Assembly: GCA_018680005.1 (NCBI GenBank)
Contig: JAHHJQ010000078.1
Location: 1-50,923, forward strand
Source: Bacteroidia bacterium
GTDB lineage: Bacteria; Bacteroidota; Bacteroidia; Chitinophagales; Saprospiraceae
Direction: 5' to 3'
DNA length: 50,923 bases
Every line of letters begins with the position of its first letter. Positions within the stretch are counted from its first letter, which is position 1. The position numbers were made by a program, and so were the translations under genes. This document shows positions 9,779-20,726 of this stretch, piece after piece. The notes under the pieces were generated by a model that saw only the letters and a list, made by a program, of their open reading frames with translations, was not told the origin of the DNA and searched no databases.

Positions 9779-11686
9779 ATGGCTAATCAATCTCAGGTAC
9801 AATATGATGAGAGCAATGTGCGCTCTCTTGATTGGAAGGAACATATCCAACTGCGACCAGGAATGTATATCGGAAAGTTGGGTGATGGTTCTACCCCAGA
9901 TGATGGTATATACGTTCTTATCAAAGAGGTTATCGACAATTCTATTGATGAATATGTAATGGGCCATGGAAAAAAAATCGATGTTCAGATTTCCGAGCAA
10001 CAAGTTACTATTCGAGATTTTGGGCGAGGTATTCCTCTAGGAAAAGTTATCGATTGTGTTTCCAAAATCAATACTGGGGCAAAATACGATAGTAAAGCTT
10101 TTAAGAAATCTGTTGGATTGAACGGTGTCGGAACCAAAGCTGTAAATGCATTGTCCGAACATTTCGAGGTCTCATCTGTAAGAGACGGAAAAATTAAAAC
10201 GGCCATATTCCGACTTGGTGAATTAAAAGAAGACAACAAAATCACCAAAACTGCTGATGCCAATGGTACTACGATTGTTTTTCGACCAAGTAAAACTTAC
10301 TTCAAGAACTTCAAATTCAATAAAGAATACATCGAGAATCAACTTTGGAATTACGCTTTTCTAAATGCAGGTCTTCGCATAAATTTCAATAACAAGTCAA
10401 TGTATTCCAAGAATGGATTGCTGGACCTATTGAACAAGAAGACCGTTAATGACCCTAAAAGATATGATATTATACACCTGAATGGACCGGATATTGAATT
10501 AGCATTAACACATGGTGATCAATATGGTGAGCAATATCACACTTTCGTTAATGGTCAAAATACAACTCAGGGTGGAACACATCTAGCTGCTTTTAAAGAA
10601 GCTATAGTGAATACTGTAAGGAAACACTGGCCAAAGAAAAACTTCGATCCCAGAGATATTCGTGCTTCGATTATTGCCGCAATAAGTGTCCGCGTAGAAG
10701 AACCCGTTTTCGAATCTCAAACAAAGACCAAATTAGGTTCTATAAATATTTACCCCAATGGGCCAACTATGAGATCATTTGTCAATGATTTCTTGACAAC
10801 ACAACTGGATAATTATCTCCATCAGCATACAGAAATCGCAGATGCTTTGCTCAAAAGAATTGCCCAATCTGAAAGAGAACGAACAGAAATGGCGGGTATC
10901 AAGAAGCTTGCAAATCAACGGGCGAAAAAGGCCAACCTTCACAACAAAAAACTTCGCGATTGCCGCAGACATTTTAATGAAAAGAAAATTACAGAAGAGA
11001 TTAAGCTAAGTACTACGATATTTATAACCGAGGGGGACAGTGCTAGCGGATCCATAACAAAAGCCAGAGACGTCCAAACTCAGGCCGTTTTTTCCTTAAG
11101 GGGTAAACCACTTAACACTTTTGGACTCACCAAAAAAGTTGTTTACGAAAATGAAGAGTTCAATCTTCTCCAGCATGCACTAAACATAGAGGATGGTCTG
11201 GACGACCTAAGGTATAATCAGGTCGTTATATCAACTGATGCAGATGTAGATGGTATGCACATACGTCTGTTATTGCTTACCTTTTTCCTAAGATTTTTTC
11301 CTGACTTGGTAAGGGCTGGTCATCTCTATATCCTGGAAACTCCGTTGTTTAGAGTTCGTGACAAACAAAAAACATTTTATTGTTACTCTGAAAAGGAGAG
11401 GAGTAGTGCTATTCAAGAATTGAGAGGTAAACCAGAAATTACTCGGTTTAAAGGGCTCGGGGAAATTTCACCAAATGAATTTGCTGGACTGATTGGCGAA
11501 GATATGCGATTGGAGCCTGTAATTCTCTCTGATGATGCTAAAATTGATGAAATCCTTAAATATTATATGGGAAAGAATACACCTCAGCGACAAGAATTCA
11601 TCATCCAAAATCTTAAAATCGAACTTGACACCTTGGATCAAAAAGAATCTGTTGAAGTTGTGGAGGAGACATCAGAAAGCATGTAG
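9779..11686 (+). CDS. parE: DNA topoisomerase IV subunit B (type IIA ATPase subunit)
   Basis: This ATPase subunit pairs with ParC to decatenate chromosomes. The GHKL ATPase domain shows the catalytic Glu and Mg-binding Asn in [10 protein letters not shown] (residues 49-58), the DFGRGIP box (80-86) and the [14 protein letters not shown] lid. The TOPRIM domain shows EGDSASG near residue 418 and [10 protein letters not shown] near 489, followed by RFKGLGEI. The 635-residue length and the [15 protein letters not shown]-terminus fit the Bacteroidota ParE type rather than GyrB, which usually has a KRPSMYIG form. The partner parC is not adjacent; lon follows instead. GyrB is the alternative call. 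Confidence 0.85.
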   Translation: MANQSQVQYDESNVRSLDWKEHIQLRPGMYIGKLGDGSTPDDGIYVLIKEVIDNSIDEYVMGHGKKIDVQISEQQVTIRDFGRGIPLGKVIDCVSKINTGAKYDSKAFKKSVGLNGVGTKAVNALSEHFEVSSVRDGKIKTAIFRLGELKEDNKITKTADANGTTIVFRPSKTYFKNFKFNKEYIENQLWNYAFLNAGLRINFNNKSMYSKNGLLDLLNKKTVNDPKRYDIIHLNGPDIELALTHGDQYGEQYHTFVNGQNTTQGGTHLAAFKEAIVNTVRKHWPKKNFDPRDIRASIIAAISVRVEEPVFESQTKTKLGSINIYPNGPTMRSFVNDFLTTQLDNYLHQHTEIADALLKRIAQSERERTEMAGIKKLANQRAKKANLHNKKLRDCRRHFNEKKITEEIKLSTTIFITEGDSASGSITKARDVQTQAVFSLRGKPLNTFGLTKKVVYENEEFNLLQHALNIEDGLDDLRYNQVVISTDADVDGMHIRLLLLTFFLRFFPDLVRAGHLYILETPLFRVRDKQKTFYCYSEKERSSAIQELRGKPEITRFKGLGEISPNEFAGLIGEDMRLEPVILSDDAKIDEILKYYMGKNTPQRQEFIIQNLKIELDTLDQKESVEVVEETSESM

Positions 11687-11847
11687 CTGACTTTTTGACG
11701 TACTTGAGTTTCGAACGATACCATATATGACTGAATCATAACTTCCGAAACCTACATAATGTCAGATTTAGTCCCATGGCATGGAAGTTGGCAATCTGGA
11801 ACTGTTATCACTTTAGATTGATTTTATAAAATATAATCCAAAACTAG

Positions 11848-14259
11848 ATGTCATTGTTTGAAGACATGTTCGCGATACAAGCTATTGATGATGAAAAAGA
11901 TTTCATGTCGATTGAGATCATGGATATGGAGGATGAATCAAGGCAATCATCGGATATTCCAGAAGAACTTCCGATTCTTGTTCTCAAGAATACAGTATTG
12001 TTTCCTGGTATTGTAATTCCTATAACTGTCGGAAGGGACAAATCAATTAAGGCTATACAAGACGCACACAGCGCCAACAAACTCGTTGCTGTAATATCAC
12101 AAAAGAATCCATCCGTTGAGGACCCAGGTGAAGAAGATATGTATAATATTGGAACTGTTGCAAGGATTCTTAAATTGCTCAAAATGCCAGATGGAACGAC
12201 AACGGCCATTTTGAAAGGAAGAACAAGATTTGCTTTGAGAGGGATTAATCAATCTATTCCATATTTAAAAGGAAATATTACCACATTAAATTATGATCCT
12301 CTTGATGACCAAATCAAGTTTAGAGCCATAATCAATTCTGTAAAAGATATTGCCAATCAGATTATAGAATTATCTCCTCAAATTCCATCCGATGCCGCAT
12401 TGATGTTGAAGAATATTGACAATGATCCTTTTCTCCTCAACTTCATCGCTTCTAATCTCGGTTCTAAGGTCAAAGTAAAGCAAACTATTCTGGCCCAGAA
12501 TAACCTTATGCAGAAAGCGGAGCAAGTTCTTGAGCAAATGGATAGTGAACTTCAGCTTCTTGAATTAAAAGATCAAATACAAAGCAAAGTCCGAGGAGAT
12601 ATAGAGAAGCAACAACGAGATTATTTTCTTAATCAACAGCTCAAAACAATACAGGAAGAGCTTGGCCAAAGTCCTCAACAAGAGGACTTAAAAGAACTTA
12701 AAGCAAGAGCTGATAAGAAAAAATGGCCTATTGAAATCAAAGAAGCCTTTGATAAGGAATTTGGGAAACTTCAGAGAGCGAATCCTCAAGTCGCGGAGTT
12801 CAATGTATTACTAACTTATTTGGAGTTCATGGTCGATTTGCCTTGGGAGAAATACACCAAGGACAATTTTGACCTTCAAAAGGTTCAAAAAATTCTGGAT
12901 AGGGATCATTTTGGCTTGAAGAAGGTAAAAGAAAGAATACTTGAACATCTGGCCGTACTCAAATTAAAGGGAGATATGAAAGCTCCTATCATATGTCTTG
13001 TTGGCCCTCCCGGTGTAGGTAAGACTTCCCTGGGTAGAAGCATTGCAAGAGCATTGAAACGTAAGTTTGTCAGAATGTCTCTTGGAGGCCTTCACGATGA
13101 AAGCGAGATTAGAGGCCATCGAAAAACCTATATTGGAGCCATGCCTGGACGAATTCTTCAAGGCTTAAAAAAGTCCAAATCATCAAATCCGGTATTTATC
13201 CTGGACGAAATCGACAAAGTAGGCAAGGATTTCAGAGGCGACCCATCTTCTGCACTTCTCGAAGTTTTGGATCCGGAGCAAAACACAACATTCCATGATA
13301 ATTATCTGGATCTTGAATATGACTTGTCTAAAGTATTATTCATTGCAACGGCCAATAATCTGAGTACAATACAACCTGCATTGCTCGACCGTATGGAAAT
13401 CATTGACGTTAGTGGCTATTCAACAGAGGAAAAGATGGAGATTGCAAAAAAACATCTCATTCCTAAGCAAAGAGAAGCTCATGGACTAACTGGCAAACAG
13501 GTGAAATTTGATCAGAAATCCATTGAATCTATCATTCAAAACTATACCAGAGAATCAGGAGTCCGATCTTTGGACCGTACTCTCGGAAAAGTAATGCGGC
13601 ATACAGCCAAAAAGATTGCCATGAATCAAGCGGACAAACTTAATGTCAAAAGCGGTTTATTAAAGGAAATTCTTGGCCCCGCAAGATATACCAAAGATCA
13701 GTATAGTGTGGAGCAAACTTCTGGTGTAGCTGTAGGACTTGCCTGGACCCGGGTCGGTGGTGACATTTTGTTTATCGAAGCCAGCCTCAGTGATGGTAAA
13801 GGAAAATTAACACTCACAGGAAATCTTGGGGATGTAATGAAGGAATCTGCAACGACGGCCCTTAGTTATGTCAAGGCCAATGCAGGAAAAATGGGTATAG
13901 ACAAAGAAGTATTTTCGTCAAAAGACATTCATATCCACGTACCAGAAGGTGCTATACCTAAGGATGGGCCCTCTGCAGGAATTACAATGTTATCAGCTTT
14001 AGTATCAGCTCTCAATAAGAGTCCCGTGAAACCTTACCTGGCTATGACAGGAGAGATTACTTTAAGGGGCAAGGTCCTCCCGGTTGGTGGAATTAAAGAG
14101 AAAATTCTTGCGGCAAAAAGAGCAGGTATTAACGAAATTATCCTTTGTGATCAGAACAAAAAAGATGTGGAACAAATTGACCCACATTATATAGATGGGC
14201 TTAAGTTTCACTATGTTCATACTATGGGTGAAGTGCTGGAAATTGCTATTGGCTTCTAA
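11848..14259 (+). CDS. lon: ATP-dependent protease La (Lon)
   Basis: Lon is a cytoplasmic hexameric AAA+ protease that degrades misfolded and regulatory proteins. The 803-residue chain has the N-terminal substrate-binding domain from residue ~37 ([19 protein letters not shown]), a central coiled linker, Walker A GPPGVGKT near 386, Walker B FILDEIDK near 450, and a C-terminal protease domain with catalytic Ser in [11 protein letters not shown] (~709) and Lys in [14 protein letters not shown] (~750). All catalytic residues are present. An acidic N-terminal lead of about 35 residues precedes the domain. The 161-bp gap from parE shows no clear promoter or heat-shock element. The gene converges on trhO with 10 bp between stops. 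Confidence 0.98.
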   Translation: MSLFEDMFAIQAIDDEKDFMSIEIMDMEDESRQSSDIPEELPILVLKNTVLFPGIVIPITVGRDKSIKAIQDAHSANKLVAVISQKNPSVEDPGEEDMYNIGTVARILKLLKMPDGTTTAILKGRTRFALRGINQSIPYLKGNITTLNYDPLDDQIKFRAIINSVKDIANQIIELSPQIPSDAALMLKNIDNDPFLLNFIASNLGSKVKVKQTILAQNNLMQKAEQVLEQMDSELQLLELKDQIQSKVRGDIEKQQRDYFLNQQLKTIQEELGQSPQQEDLKELKARADKKKWPIEIKEAFDKEFGKLQRANPQVAEFNVLLTYLEFMVDLPWEKYTKDNFDLQKVQKILDRDHFGLKKVKERILEHLAVLKLKGDMKAPIICLVGPPGVGKTSLGRSIARALKRKFVRMSLGGLHDESEIRGHRKTYIGAMPGRILQGLKKSKSSNPVFILDEIDKVGKDFRGDPSSALLEVLDPEQNTTFHDNYLDLEYDLSKVLFIATANNLSTIQPALLDRMEIIDVSGYSTEEKMEIAKKHLIPKQREAHGLTGKQVKFDQKSIESIIQNYTRESGVRSLDRTLGKVMRHTAKKIAMNQADKLNVKSGLLKEILGPARYTKDQYSVEQTSGVAVGLAWTRVGGDILFIEASLSDGKGKLTLTGNLGDVMKESATTALSYVKANAGKMGIDKEVFSSKDIHIHVPEGAIPKDGPSAGITMLSALVSALNKSPVKPYLAMTGEITLRGKVLPVGGIKEKILAAKRAGINEIILCDQNKKDVEQIDPHYIDGLKFHYVHTMGEVLEIAIGF

Positions 14260-14269
14260 TACCCACCTT

Positions 14270-15301
14270 TTACAAGTTTGTTTGATTCGGTTTGAATCTA
14301 CCTTTGCCAAATTTGGTTCCATTGAATTTGATTTGATCCTTTAAGGGTTTTTGCTCTTCTACAGTCAGAGTGATAAAATCTTTGCATTGATCAGAACATG
14401 TATGATTATAGAGCTCTGCACATGTTTCACATTGAATAAAGAGGATATGGCAAGCTTCATTGGAGCAATTGATATGCCTGGCAGATGGATTTCCACACTG
14501 GTGGCAATTACTTATAATTTCGCTACTTATGGTTTCTCCAAGTCGATCGTCGAATACAAAGTTTATACCCTTAAATTTATTCTCTAATTCTTGTTCTTGC
14601 ACCTGTCTGGCATATTCTATAATACCACCATCCAACTGATACACTTTTTCAAATCCCTTGTGTTTATAATAGGCGCTAGCTTTTTCACAACGGATACCCC
14701 CTGTACAATACATGATGATATTCTTCTCTTTGTGATTATCAAGGATGTTTTCTACAACCGGAAGCGCTTCTCTAAATGTTTCAACATCAGGACAAATTGC
14801 ACTTTCAAAATGCCCTACCTCACTTTCATAATGATTTCGCATATCCACCACAATGGTTTGATCCGAATCTGCCAGGTTATTAAATGTGGCAGCATCAATG
14901 TGCTCTCCACCATTCCCTGCATCAAAGGTAGAATCGTCTAGCCCGTCAGCTACTATTTTGGCTCTTATTTTAATTTTGAGAACATAGAAGGATTTCCCAT
15001 CATCTTCTATCGCATAGTTTAATCTAATACCGTTCAAAAAGTTGATTTCATTCAGGAATTCAATAAAGGCTCCCATTTGAAAATCTGGTACGGAAACTTG
15101 AGCATTGATGCCCTCTTCTGCAACATAGACTCTCCCACAAACGTCCAATAAATCAAGATGGTAATATAGATAGTTTCGAAAAAATGCGACGTTCTTAATC
15201 TTGTAATATTTGTAAAATGAAAGGGTGAAGCGCTTTTCCTCAGACTGTAACAATCGATTTTTGAGTTGTTCTTTATTGATTTTATTGTATAATTCCTTCA
15301 T
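14270..15301 (-). CDS. trhO: tRNA uridine 5-oxyacetic acid hydroxylase, rhodanese family (TrhO/YceA)
   Basis: Members of this family hydroxylate U34 of certain tRNAs at C5 with prephenate-independent, oxygen-dependent chemistry. The 343-residue protein has an N-terminal acylphosphatase-like domain (YYHLDLLDVCGRVYVAEEGINAQVS) and a central rhodanese domain with DMRNHYESEVGHF and the active-site loop CTGGIRCEKAS. A C-terminal Cys-rich segment (CHQCGNPSARHINCSNEACH) probably binds zinc. All these blocks are typical. It converges with lon, and its start region faces the alkA-like gene divergently. The family is clear; the exact substrate is by homology. Confidence 0.9.
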   Translation of the reverse strand: MKELYNKINKEQLKNRLLQSEEKRFTLSFYKYYKIKNVAFFRNYLYYHLDLLDVCGRVYVAEEGINAQVSVPDFQMGAFIEFLNEINFLNGIRLNYAIEDDGKSFYVLKIKIRAKIVADGLDDSTFDAGNGGEHIDAATFNNLADSDQTIVVDMRNHYESEVGHFESAICPDVETFREALPVVENILDNHKEKNIIMYCTGGIRCEKASAYYKHKGFEKVYQLDGGIIEYARQVQEQELENKFKGINFVFDDRLGETISSEIISNCHQCGNPSARHINCSNEACHILFIQCETCAELYNHTCSDQCKDFITLTVEEQKPLKDQIKFNGTKFGKGRFKPNQTNL

Positions 15302-15362
15302 TGATAATCATTCTAAATTTGAGCTGCAAAATTACACGGTTGCTTTTCATTTGTCAAAGTAG

Positions 15363-16004
15363 ATGCTGATGAGTCCAGAGATAATTGCTTTAGCTAGAAA
15401 ACATTTTCAGGAAAATGATCGACACTTTTATCGACATATTGCTGGGATCCAGATCAAAGATTTTGAAAAGCCTCAGAAAACTGATCTTTATCATTCGATT
15501 GTTCGGGTAATTCTTGGACAGCAGCTTTCCACAAAAGCCGCCCATACCATATATCAACGTTTTCTAACTTTGTTTAAAGATTCCTACCCATGGCCGACAC
15601 GTCTTATAAAGATATCCAATGAAGCGCTCCGAGCTCAAGGTGTAAGTCGTCAAAAAGCCGGATACCTGCGGAATGTTGCGCAATTCTTTTTGGAAAGACA
15701 ATGGACTACGGAAGATGTAATTCAAATGGAAGATGATTACCTAATAGAACAACTTACGTCTATAAAGGGAGTGGGAACATGGACGGTTCAAATGCTGTTA
15801 ATGTTTACTCTGGGTAGACAGGATATCTTGCCTGTTGATGACCTGGGAATTCAAAAAGGCATTAAGAAAATTTATTCAATTGAGTTTACAGGAAAGCAGT
15901 TAAAAAATGAAATGATTCGCATTGCATCCTCCTGGTCGCCATATAGAACCATTGGATGTATGTATCTTTGGAGGTTTGCTGATGGAGGAGAACCAATCAA
16001 ATAG
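15363..16004 (+). CDS. DNA-3-methyladenine glycosylase II, HhH-GPD family (AlkA-like)
   Basis: This enzyme removes alkylated purines from DNA as the first step of base excision repair. The 213-residue protein shows the helix-hairpin-helix LTSIKGVGTWTVQMLLMF and the catalytic Asp in LPVDDLGIQKGI about 20 residues further on. The GQQLSTKAAHTIYQRF helix is also characteristic. It lacks the N-terminal TBP-like domain of E. coli AlkA, so it is the short form. The start may be the first ATG or the ATG two codons later (MSPEII). The 3' end overlaps the next gene by 23 bp. A second, unrelated alkyl-purine glycosylase (Mpg) lies at 31.2 kb. Confidence 0.9.
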   Translation: MLMSPEIIALARKHFQENDRHFYRHIAGIQIKDFEKPQKTDLYHSIVRVILGQQLSTKAAHTIYQRFLTLFKDSYPWPTRLIKISNEALRAQGVSRQKAGYLRNVAQFFLERQWTTEDVIQMEDDYLIEQLTSIKGVGTWTVQMLLMFTLGRQDILPVDDLGIQKGIKKIYSIEFTGKQLKNEMIRIASSWSPYRTIGCMYLWRFADGGEPIK

Positions 16005-16929
16005 AATAATCGGACGGTACAAAGGGGAGAAATTTGGCCCTCTAATGATTTGTTTCGCCGGAATGCATGGAAATGAAACAGCTGGAATTCGTGCTCTGGA
16101 ACTCCTATTCAAAATGCTAGAGGTTGAGCCTATTACTAACGAATCTTTTAACTATCGCGGACAGGTGGTTGGTATAAAAGGCAATCTTCAAGCAATTGAC
16201 CAAGGTGTTAGATTTGTTAAAAAGGATTTGAACCGGCAGTGGATCAAATCAAATGTTGATAGGATATGCAGTAAGGATCCAACCACCTTAGAAGATGAAG
16301 ATTTAGAGTTGTTTGAACTTCATACTTTGGTTCAAAATGAAATTGAACAGTACAAGCCAAAATCAATTATTTTTCTTGATTTGCACACAACAACTGCAGA
16401 AGGCGGCATTTTCACAATTCCACATAGCGATGAACTGAGCGTATCCATAGCAAAAGATCTTTTTGCACCCGTATTACTTGGTTTTCTCGAAGGTGTATCT
16501 GGTACAGTACTGCATTATTTCAATAAACACAATTTCGTGTTTTCTAAAACTGTTTCTCTGTGCTTTGAATCCGGTCAACACGAGGATCCTCTTTCTGTCA
16601 ATCGAGCGATTGCTGCACTTACCAATTGCATGAGAGCTATAGGGAGTGTTCAACAAAGTGATGTTGCCCATCGTCATAATTTCCTTCTTCAAACTTATTC
16701 AAAAGGATTACCACCAATATCGAATTTGATCCAAAGACACATCGTCAGAAATGGGGACGGATTTCAAATGCTTCCTGGATATCAAAATTTCCAAATGGTA
16801 AAGAATGGAGAGCATCTGGCTACAGACAAGAATGGAAATATTATAAGTCCACAGGATTGCAGAATTCTAATGCCATTATATCAGCAACAAGGGGAAGATG
16901 GATTCTTCCTGATTAAAGATGGAATCTAA
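15982..16929 (+). CDS. Succinylglutamate desuccinylase/aspartoacylase-family zinc hydrolase
   Basis: This family of zinc carboxypeptidase-fold enzymes cleaves N-acyl amino acids or related amides. The visible zinc ligands are His and Glu in FAGMHGNETAG and His in FLDLHTTTAEGG, with the catalytic Glu in FESGQHEDPLS. I choose MEENQSNRIIG (315 residues) as the start: the longer track ORF begins inside alkA codons and its first 20 residues are unrelated. The chosen start overlaps the AlkA-like gene by 23 bp, suggesting coupled translation. No arginine-catabolism genes are nearby, so the substrate is unknown. The stop overlaps the convergent receptor gene by 4 bp. Confidence 0.85.
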   Translation: MEENQSNRIIGRYKGEKFGPLMICFAGMHGNETAGIRALELLFKMLEVEPITNESFNYRGQVVGIKGNLQAIDQGVRFVKKDLNRQWIKSNVDRICSKDPTTLEDEDLELFELHTLVQNEIEQYKPKSIIFLDLHTTTAEGGIFTIPHSDELSVSIAKDLFAPVLLGFLEGVSGTVLHYFNKHNFVFSKTVSLCFESGQHEDPLSVNRAIAALTNCMRAIGSVQQSDVAHRHNFLLQTYSKGLPPISNLIQRHIVRNGDGFQMLPGYQNFQMVKNGEHLATDKNGNIISPQDCRILMPLYQQQGEDGFFLIKDGI

Positions 16930-19442
16930 AAAGCCCCTCTCATTGATATGATGAAATTACGCCCGGCTGCGCTAATTCCTGAAGAGAATGGTCGATAATG
17001 AATATCTCCGATATTTTCTACCCCAAAATTAAAACTGATCTGATCGTTTAACTGATACTTGCTGTAGAAATTAAAAGTCGTCCAAGCCGGAGTTCCTGTG
17101 GGAAGAGCTTCAGATTCATTATCTGATTCACCTAAAGCATAATCTTCAATTGGTTTTTCGGCATTGAATCGGATATTACCCTCAAAACGCCAGGGTGCCT
17201 TCTGATAAGTAATTGCAATCCCCCCATATTTCGGTGGGATATGCGCCAATGGTGCATTTTCACCCTCGGAACGTTCCGCTTCTCCTTGTATCCAATTATA
17301 AGAAGCCTGTGCAGACCAGTTTTCGTCAAACTTTGCTAAAAGATTGCCACTTAATCCCATAATATAGGCTTTAAGGGCATTAACGTTAGCCTGAACTGTT
17401 AATTGCTCATCATCTAGCGACAAAGTAGTACTCCCGTCCGGAAGAACAAAATTTTGCCTAACTATGGCATCATCGAGTGCAGTATAGAAAGAGGTACCGC
17501 TCAACTTCAATCCAGCACCCGGTGTGCCTGTCTTGATATTCCCAAACTCCTTTGCAATTGTTAATTCTAAATTCATTGGGGAAAGCTCGGGTTTCAACCT
17601 TGGATTAGGTACTGTAACATAGCCATTCTTTTCTCTGATTTTAGCAAAATCATCAATATTGGGAGATCGAAATGCACTTGAGTATATCAGTCGTGCCTGA
17701 AGTTTATTCCTCGAATTGTAAGTGATAGCAGCTGCATAGGAGAGATTATCATTGCTCGATGTGATGCCAGTATAATATTCAGCAGGCCAGATTATTATGT
17801 CAGAATCTGTATACAATACATCAAGGGTTACATTAGAATATCTCAATCCTGCTCTTACATTAATCAAAGAATCCTGGCTTCTCCAACGATAGTCCATATA
17901 GGCCCCTATTTGATCCATACTGCTTCCGCCACTTGGATACCGGGTCAATTGCCCCCCGGAAATTCCCTGCGAGATAATATTCTTATTGCCAGCAATTGAT
18001 GTAACTGAATTCCTATTAACATCGACACCAAAAGTCAGTTGGTTTGAACCGGAAGAGTTTAATGCCTTCTCGAAATCTAGTGTCAAACTATTAATGTGCA
18101 CTTCTTCCAGCTGAAATGAACGTCTCAGGTTCCCAAATTTTCTTTGAAATCTATCTTCATCGGCCCTCTGATAAGCATAGATGATAGTTCCATTATCATA
18201 CAACCAGGTAGGTTTTAACAACCTAGCTTTCAAAGAACCCATAAGTCTTTGTTGTCCATATTCCCATTCCGCAAATTTTAACTTACTGGCTGAGGAGAGT
18301 GTGTCCGTCAGGCGATCATACCTTGGAATATCACTATTTGCGGAATATTGAAAATTGGCAATTACGTAGAAATTGTCATTGGGTTGATATCGAAATTTTT
18401 GAAGAATATCTAACTGACCATAGGCAGATCCTGCCTGTATTGTTGGGTCTGTGTTCTCTATAATCTGATCTATTCCTCCAATTCGTTGAAAGAAGAATTG
18501 TCGTAATCCCCAATCCGGATTACCTTCAGTTCTTTTACTACCGGATTTGAGATCATCAAAACTGGAGTAAGTTACCGCTGTAAGAGACCCAAATTTTCTC
18601 ATCCCAAAATTCATATCAAAATGAAATGTCTTTTCCAAATTCGCAGATGAAAATCGGCCGTAAACATTGGTATTTACCTTATTGGGTGATTCATTCTGTC
18701 CAAACAATAATTGGGGATCTTTCGTCCGGAAATGTACGACACCTCCAAGGGCATCACTACCATATATCAATGATCCCGGTCCATATATGACTTCTATCTG
18801 ATCCATAACCGAATTATCAACAGTAATGGCATTCTGTAGGTGACCATTCCTATAAATAGCATTATTCATTCTCACTCCATCCAAGACAAGCAATACCTTA
18901 TTGGCTTCGAATCCACGGATCACCGGGCTGCCACCTCCAAGTTGTGATTTTTGCAAATAGATTTCTGAGTGTGCCGATAATGCATCAGCCGCAGTCTGTG
19001 AATTCTTGAATTGAATTTCTTCACTTTTTATACGACTGACTACATAAGGGATTTCTTCAATTTTTTTGTCTGCTCTGCCAATTACAACCACTTCTTCGAA
19101 AGTCATGGCATCAGGAAATAATGCTATTCGTCCTTGAAGTTTTCGAATCTCGTAGACAGGTAGGTTTAGTGTTTCGTATCCGATATAAGAAATTGTAATT
19201 ATATCCCGAAAATTAAGATTTGGCATTTCTGAATTACCATCGAGATCCGTAATGTCCTGATAAAGGCCACTTTCCGAAACAATTGTTGCTCCAATTAGAG
19301 GCTCTCCTGTCTCTCCATCAAAAATATGCAATTGGTATCCGCTAGGCACATTCAATGCATTCAAGGATAAGTTGAAACCCATCCCAAAAATGAAGATGAA
19401 AACTGGTAGAAAAGTGCGAACGAATTGAATTCTGTTGTTCAC
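16926..19442 (-). CDS. TonB-dependent outer membrane receptor, possibly for haem or metal-chelate uptake
   Basis: This is an 838-residue TonB-dependent receptor. It has a signal peptide (residues ~1-29), then a carboxypeptidase-D-like domain (~36-110, GEPLIGATIVSESG) as in Bacteroidota receptors, a plug domain (~130-240, GGSPVIRGFEANKVLLVLDG, GPGSLIYGSDALGGV), and a 22-strand barrel ending in the Phe-terminated strand NFIISMRGAF. The plug sequence resembles the haemoglobin/transferrin receptor subgroup, but the substrate is not shown by the sequence. No SusD partner is adjacent. It is the last gene after the sensor kinase (36-bp gap), so regulation by that kinase's operon is plausible. Confidence 0.9.
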   Translation of the reverse strand: MNNRIQFVRTFLPVFIFIFGMGFNLSLNALNVPSGYQLHIFDGETGEPLIGATIVSESGLYQDITDLDGNSEMPNLNFRDIITISYIGYETLNLPVYEIRKLQGRIALFPDAMTFEEVVVIGRADKKIEEIPYVVSRIKSEEIQFKNSQTAADALSAHSEIYLQKSQLGGGSPVIRGFEANKVLLVLDGVRMNNAIYRNGHLQNAITVDNSVMDQIEVIYGPGSLIYGSDALGGVVHFRTKDPQLLFGQNESPNKVNTNVYGRFSSANLEKTFHFDMNFGMRKFGSLTAVTYSSFDDLKSGSKRTEGNPDWGLRQFFFQRIGGIDQIIENTDPTIQAGSAYGQLDILQKFRYQPNDNFYVIANFQYSANSDIPRYDRLTDTLSSASKLKFAEWEYGQQRLMGSLKARLLKPTWLYDNGTIIYAYQRADEDRFQRKFGNLRRSFQLEEVHINSLTLDFEKALNSSGSNQLTFGVDVNRNSVTSIAGNKNIISQGISGGQLTRYPSGGSSMDQIGAYMDYRWRSQDSLINVRAGLRYSNVTLDVLYTDSDIIIWPAEYYTGITSSNDNLSYAAAITYNSRNKLQARLIYSSAFRSPNIDDFAKIREKNGYVTVPNPRLKPELSPMNLELTIAKEFGNIKTGTPGAGLKLSGTSFYTALDDAIVRQNFVLPDGSTTLSLDDEQLTVQANVNALKAYIMGLSGNLLAKFDENWSAQASYNWIQGEAERSEGENAPLAHIPPKYGGIAITYQKAPWRFEGNIRFNAEKPIEDYALGESDNESEALPTGTPAWTTFNFYSKYQLNDQISFNFGVENIGDIHYRPFSSGISAAGRNFIISMRGAF

Positions 19443-19478
19443 TATTTTTGAGGAGTTATTATTCTAGACAATAAGTCT

Positions 19479-20699
19479 TTATGCTTTAGGCAATTTTATT
19501 GAGAAAATTGTTCCTTGATTAGCTACTGAAGATTTTACAAATATCCTGCCAGAGTGATAGCTTTCAATGATCCTTTTGGCCAGAGATAAACCCAGCCCCC
19601 AACCTCTTTTTTTCGTGGTATATCCAGGTTCAAAAACAGTTTTGAATTTGCTTGATGCAATGCCTTTACCGGTATCTGAAATCAGGATTTGAACATCCTT
19701 TTCATTTTCTTCGATTGATCCCGTAATAGTGCCTTCGCCATCCATTGAATCCAAAGCATTACGAAGGAGATTTTCTATTACCCACTCAAACAAATGTTCG
19801 TTGACATTAACCATGATCGGAAATTCAGATCTAGGATATTCAAAAGTGACCTTCCTGGGTGCTCTGCGTTTCATATACTCAAATACCCGAGATAGGATTT
19901 CATATATATTTTGCTTCTTCAAATCAGGATCCGACCCGATCTTTGAAAATCTATCAGCAATCAGTTCAAGGCGAGTCACATCTTTTCTGAATTCACCCAA
20001 GACTTCCTGGGATTGTTCATCTTGCAGATGCAAAGCCTTCAAGTGTTCGATCCAGGCAATGATAGCTGATATTGGCGTGCCTAATTGATGGGCTGTTTCC
20101 TTTGCCATTCCTACCCAAACACGATTCTGTTCTGAACGTCGAGCAGAACTAAAGCCAAAATAGCCCAAACCAATAAATGCCGCGATTAATCCGAATTGAA
20201 TAAAAGGAAAAAATCTTAACCTCCTAAGATTAGCAGAATTAGTATACCATAACTTATACTCCCCCACGCCGAAGTTAATTTTTAGAGGGGTACCTCCATC
20301 ATTAATTATTTTTTGAATTTGTGACCTAAAATAGAGGGTATCCTTATCGTATTTGTTAGGGAAATTGCGCCATATTTCAATAACTCCAGCATCATTTTCG
20401 AGAATTAAGGGAATGCTAGTATTTCCGCTGATGATATCAGAAGCCAACTTGGTATCGCAGTCCAAAATTTTTTGAACCGGAGTTTGCTCTTCTTCGTTTT
20501 GACTTTGAATATTGGAAAGGTCAATAGTTTCGAGTTCCAGGCTCCTGTATGCTTCTTTCAATTCCTCCGCTCTTTTTCTTTCCTCGTCAGCTAGTTTGCC
20601 GGCTAAATCATTAGTATAAACAAATGAAGCTACAACGATGCCAATACCTATTATGGTTAACCAAATCTTTAAACTTGACCTTTTTTGATAAATATCCAT
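19479..20699 (-). CDS. Membrane sensor histidine kinase
   Basis: This 406-residue kinase has two transmembrane helices (~12-29 and ~163-183) enclosing a periplasmic sensor region of about 130 residues with no domain I recognise. The phosphoacceptor His204 lies in ETAHQLGTPISAI. The N box ENLLRNALDSM (~309), G1 DTGKGI (~342), GYTTKKRGWGLGLSLA (~359) and the remaining ATPase fold are intact, so it should be active. No response regulator gene is in the neighbourhood, making it an orphan kinase. It lies 27 bp downstream of the DUF3089 gene and 36 bp upstream of the TonB receptor, which implies an operon and a possible envelope or nutrient signal. Confidence 0.92.
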   Translation of the reverse strand: MDIYQKRSSLKIWLTIIGIGIVVASFVYTNDLAGKLADEERKRAEELKEAYRSLELETIDLSNIQSQNEEEQTPVQKILDCDTKLASDIISGNTSIPLILENDAGVIEIWRNFPNKYDKDTLYFRSQIQKIINDGGTPLKINFGVGEYKLWYTNSANLRRLRFFPFIQFGLIAAFIGLGYFGFSSARRSEQNRVWVGMAKETAHQLGTPISAIIAWIEHLKALHLQDEQSQEVLGEFRKDVTRLELIADRFSKIGSDPDLKKQNIYEILSRVFEYMKRRAPRKVTFEYPRSEFPIMVNVNEHLFEWVIENLLRNALDSMDGEGTITGSIEENEKDVQILISDTGKGIASSKFKTVFEPGYTTKKRGWGLGLSLAKRIIESYHSGRIFVKSSVANQGTIFSIKLPKA

Positions 20700-20726
20700 T
20701 ATAGGCAGGGGTGTAATCGTAGGTAA

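Noticed and set aside
9779-11686. Calling the type II topoisomerase subunit gyrB
   Set aside because: The [15 protein letters not shown]-terminus and 635-aa length fit the Bacteroidota ParE group better; GyrB remains an alternative only.
15963-15970. TATCTTTG promoter-like element inside the AlkA-type gene
   Set aside because: No -33 partner at the right distance and the bases are explained by coding; kept as chance.
15922-15981. N-terminal extension of the AstE/AspA-like ORF
   Set aside because: These codons are out-of-frame AlkA coding sequence and unlike the family N-terminus.
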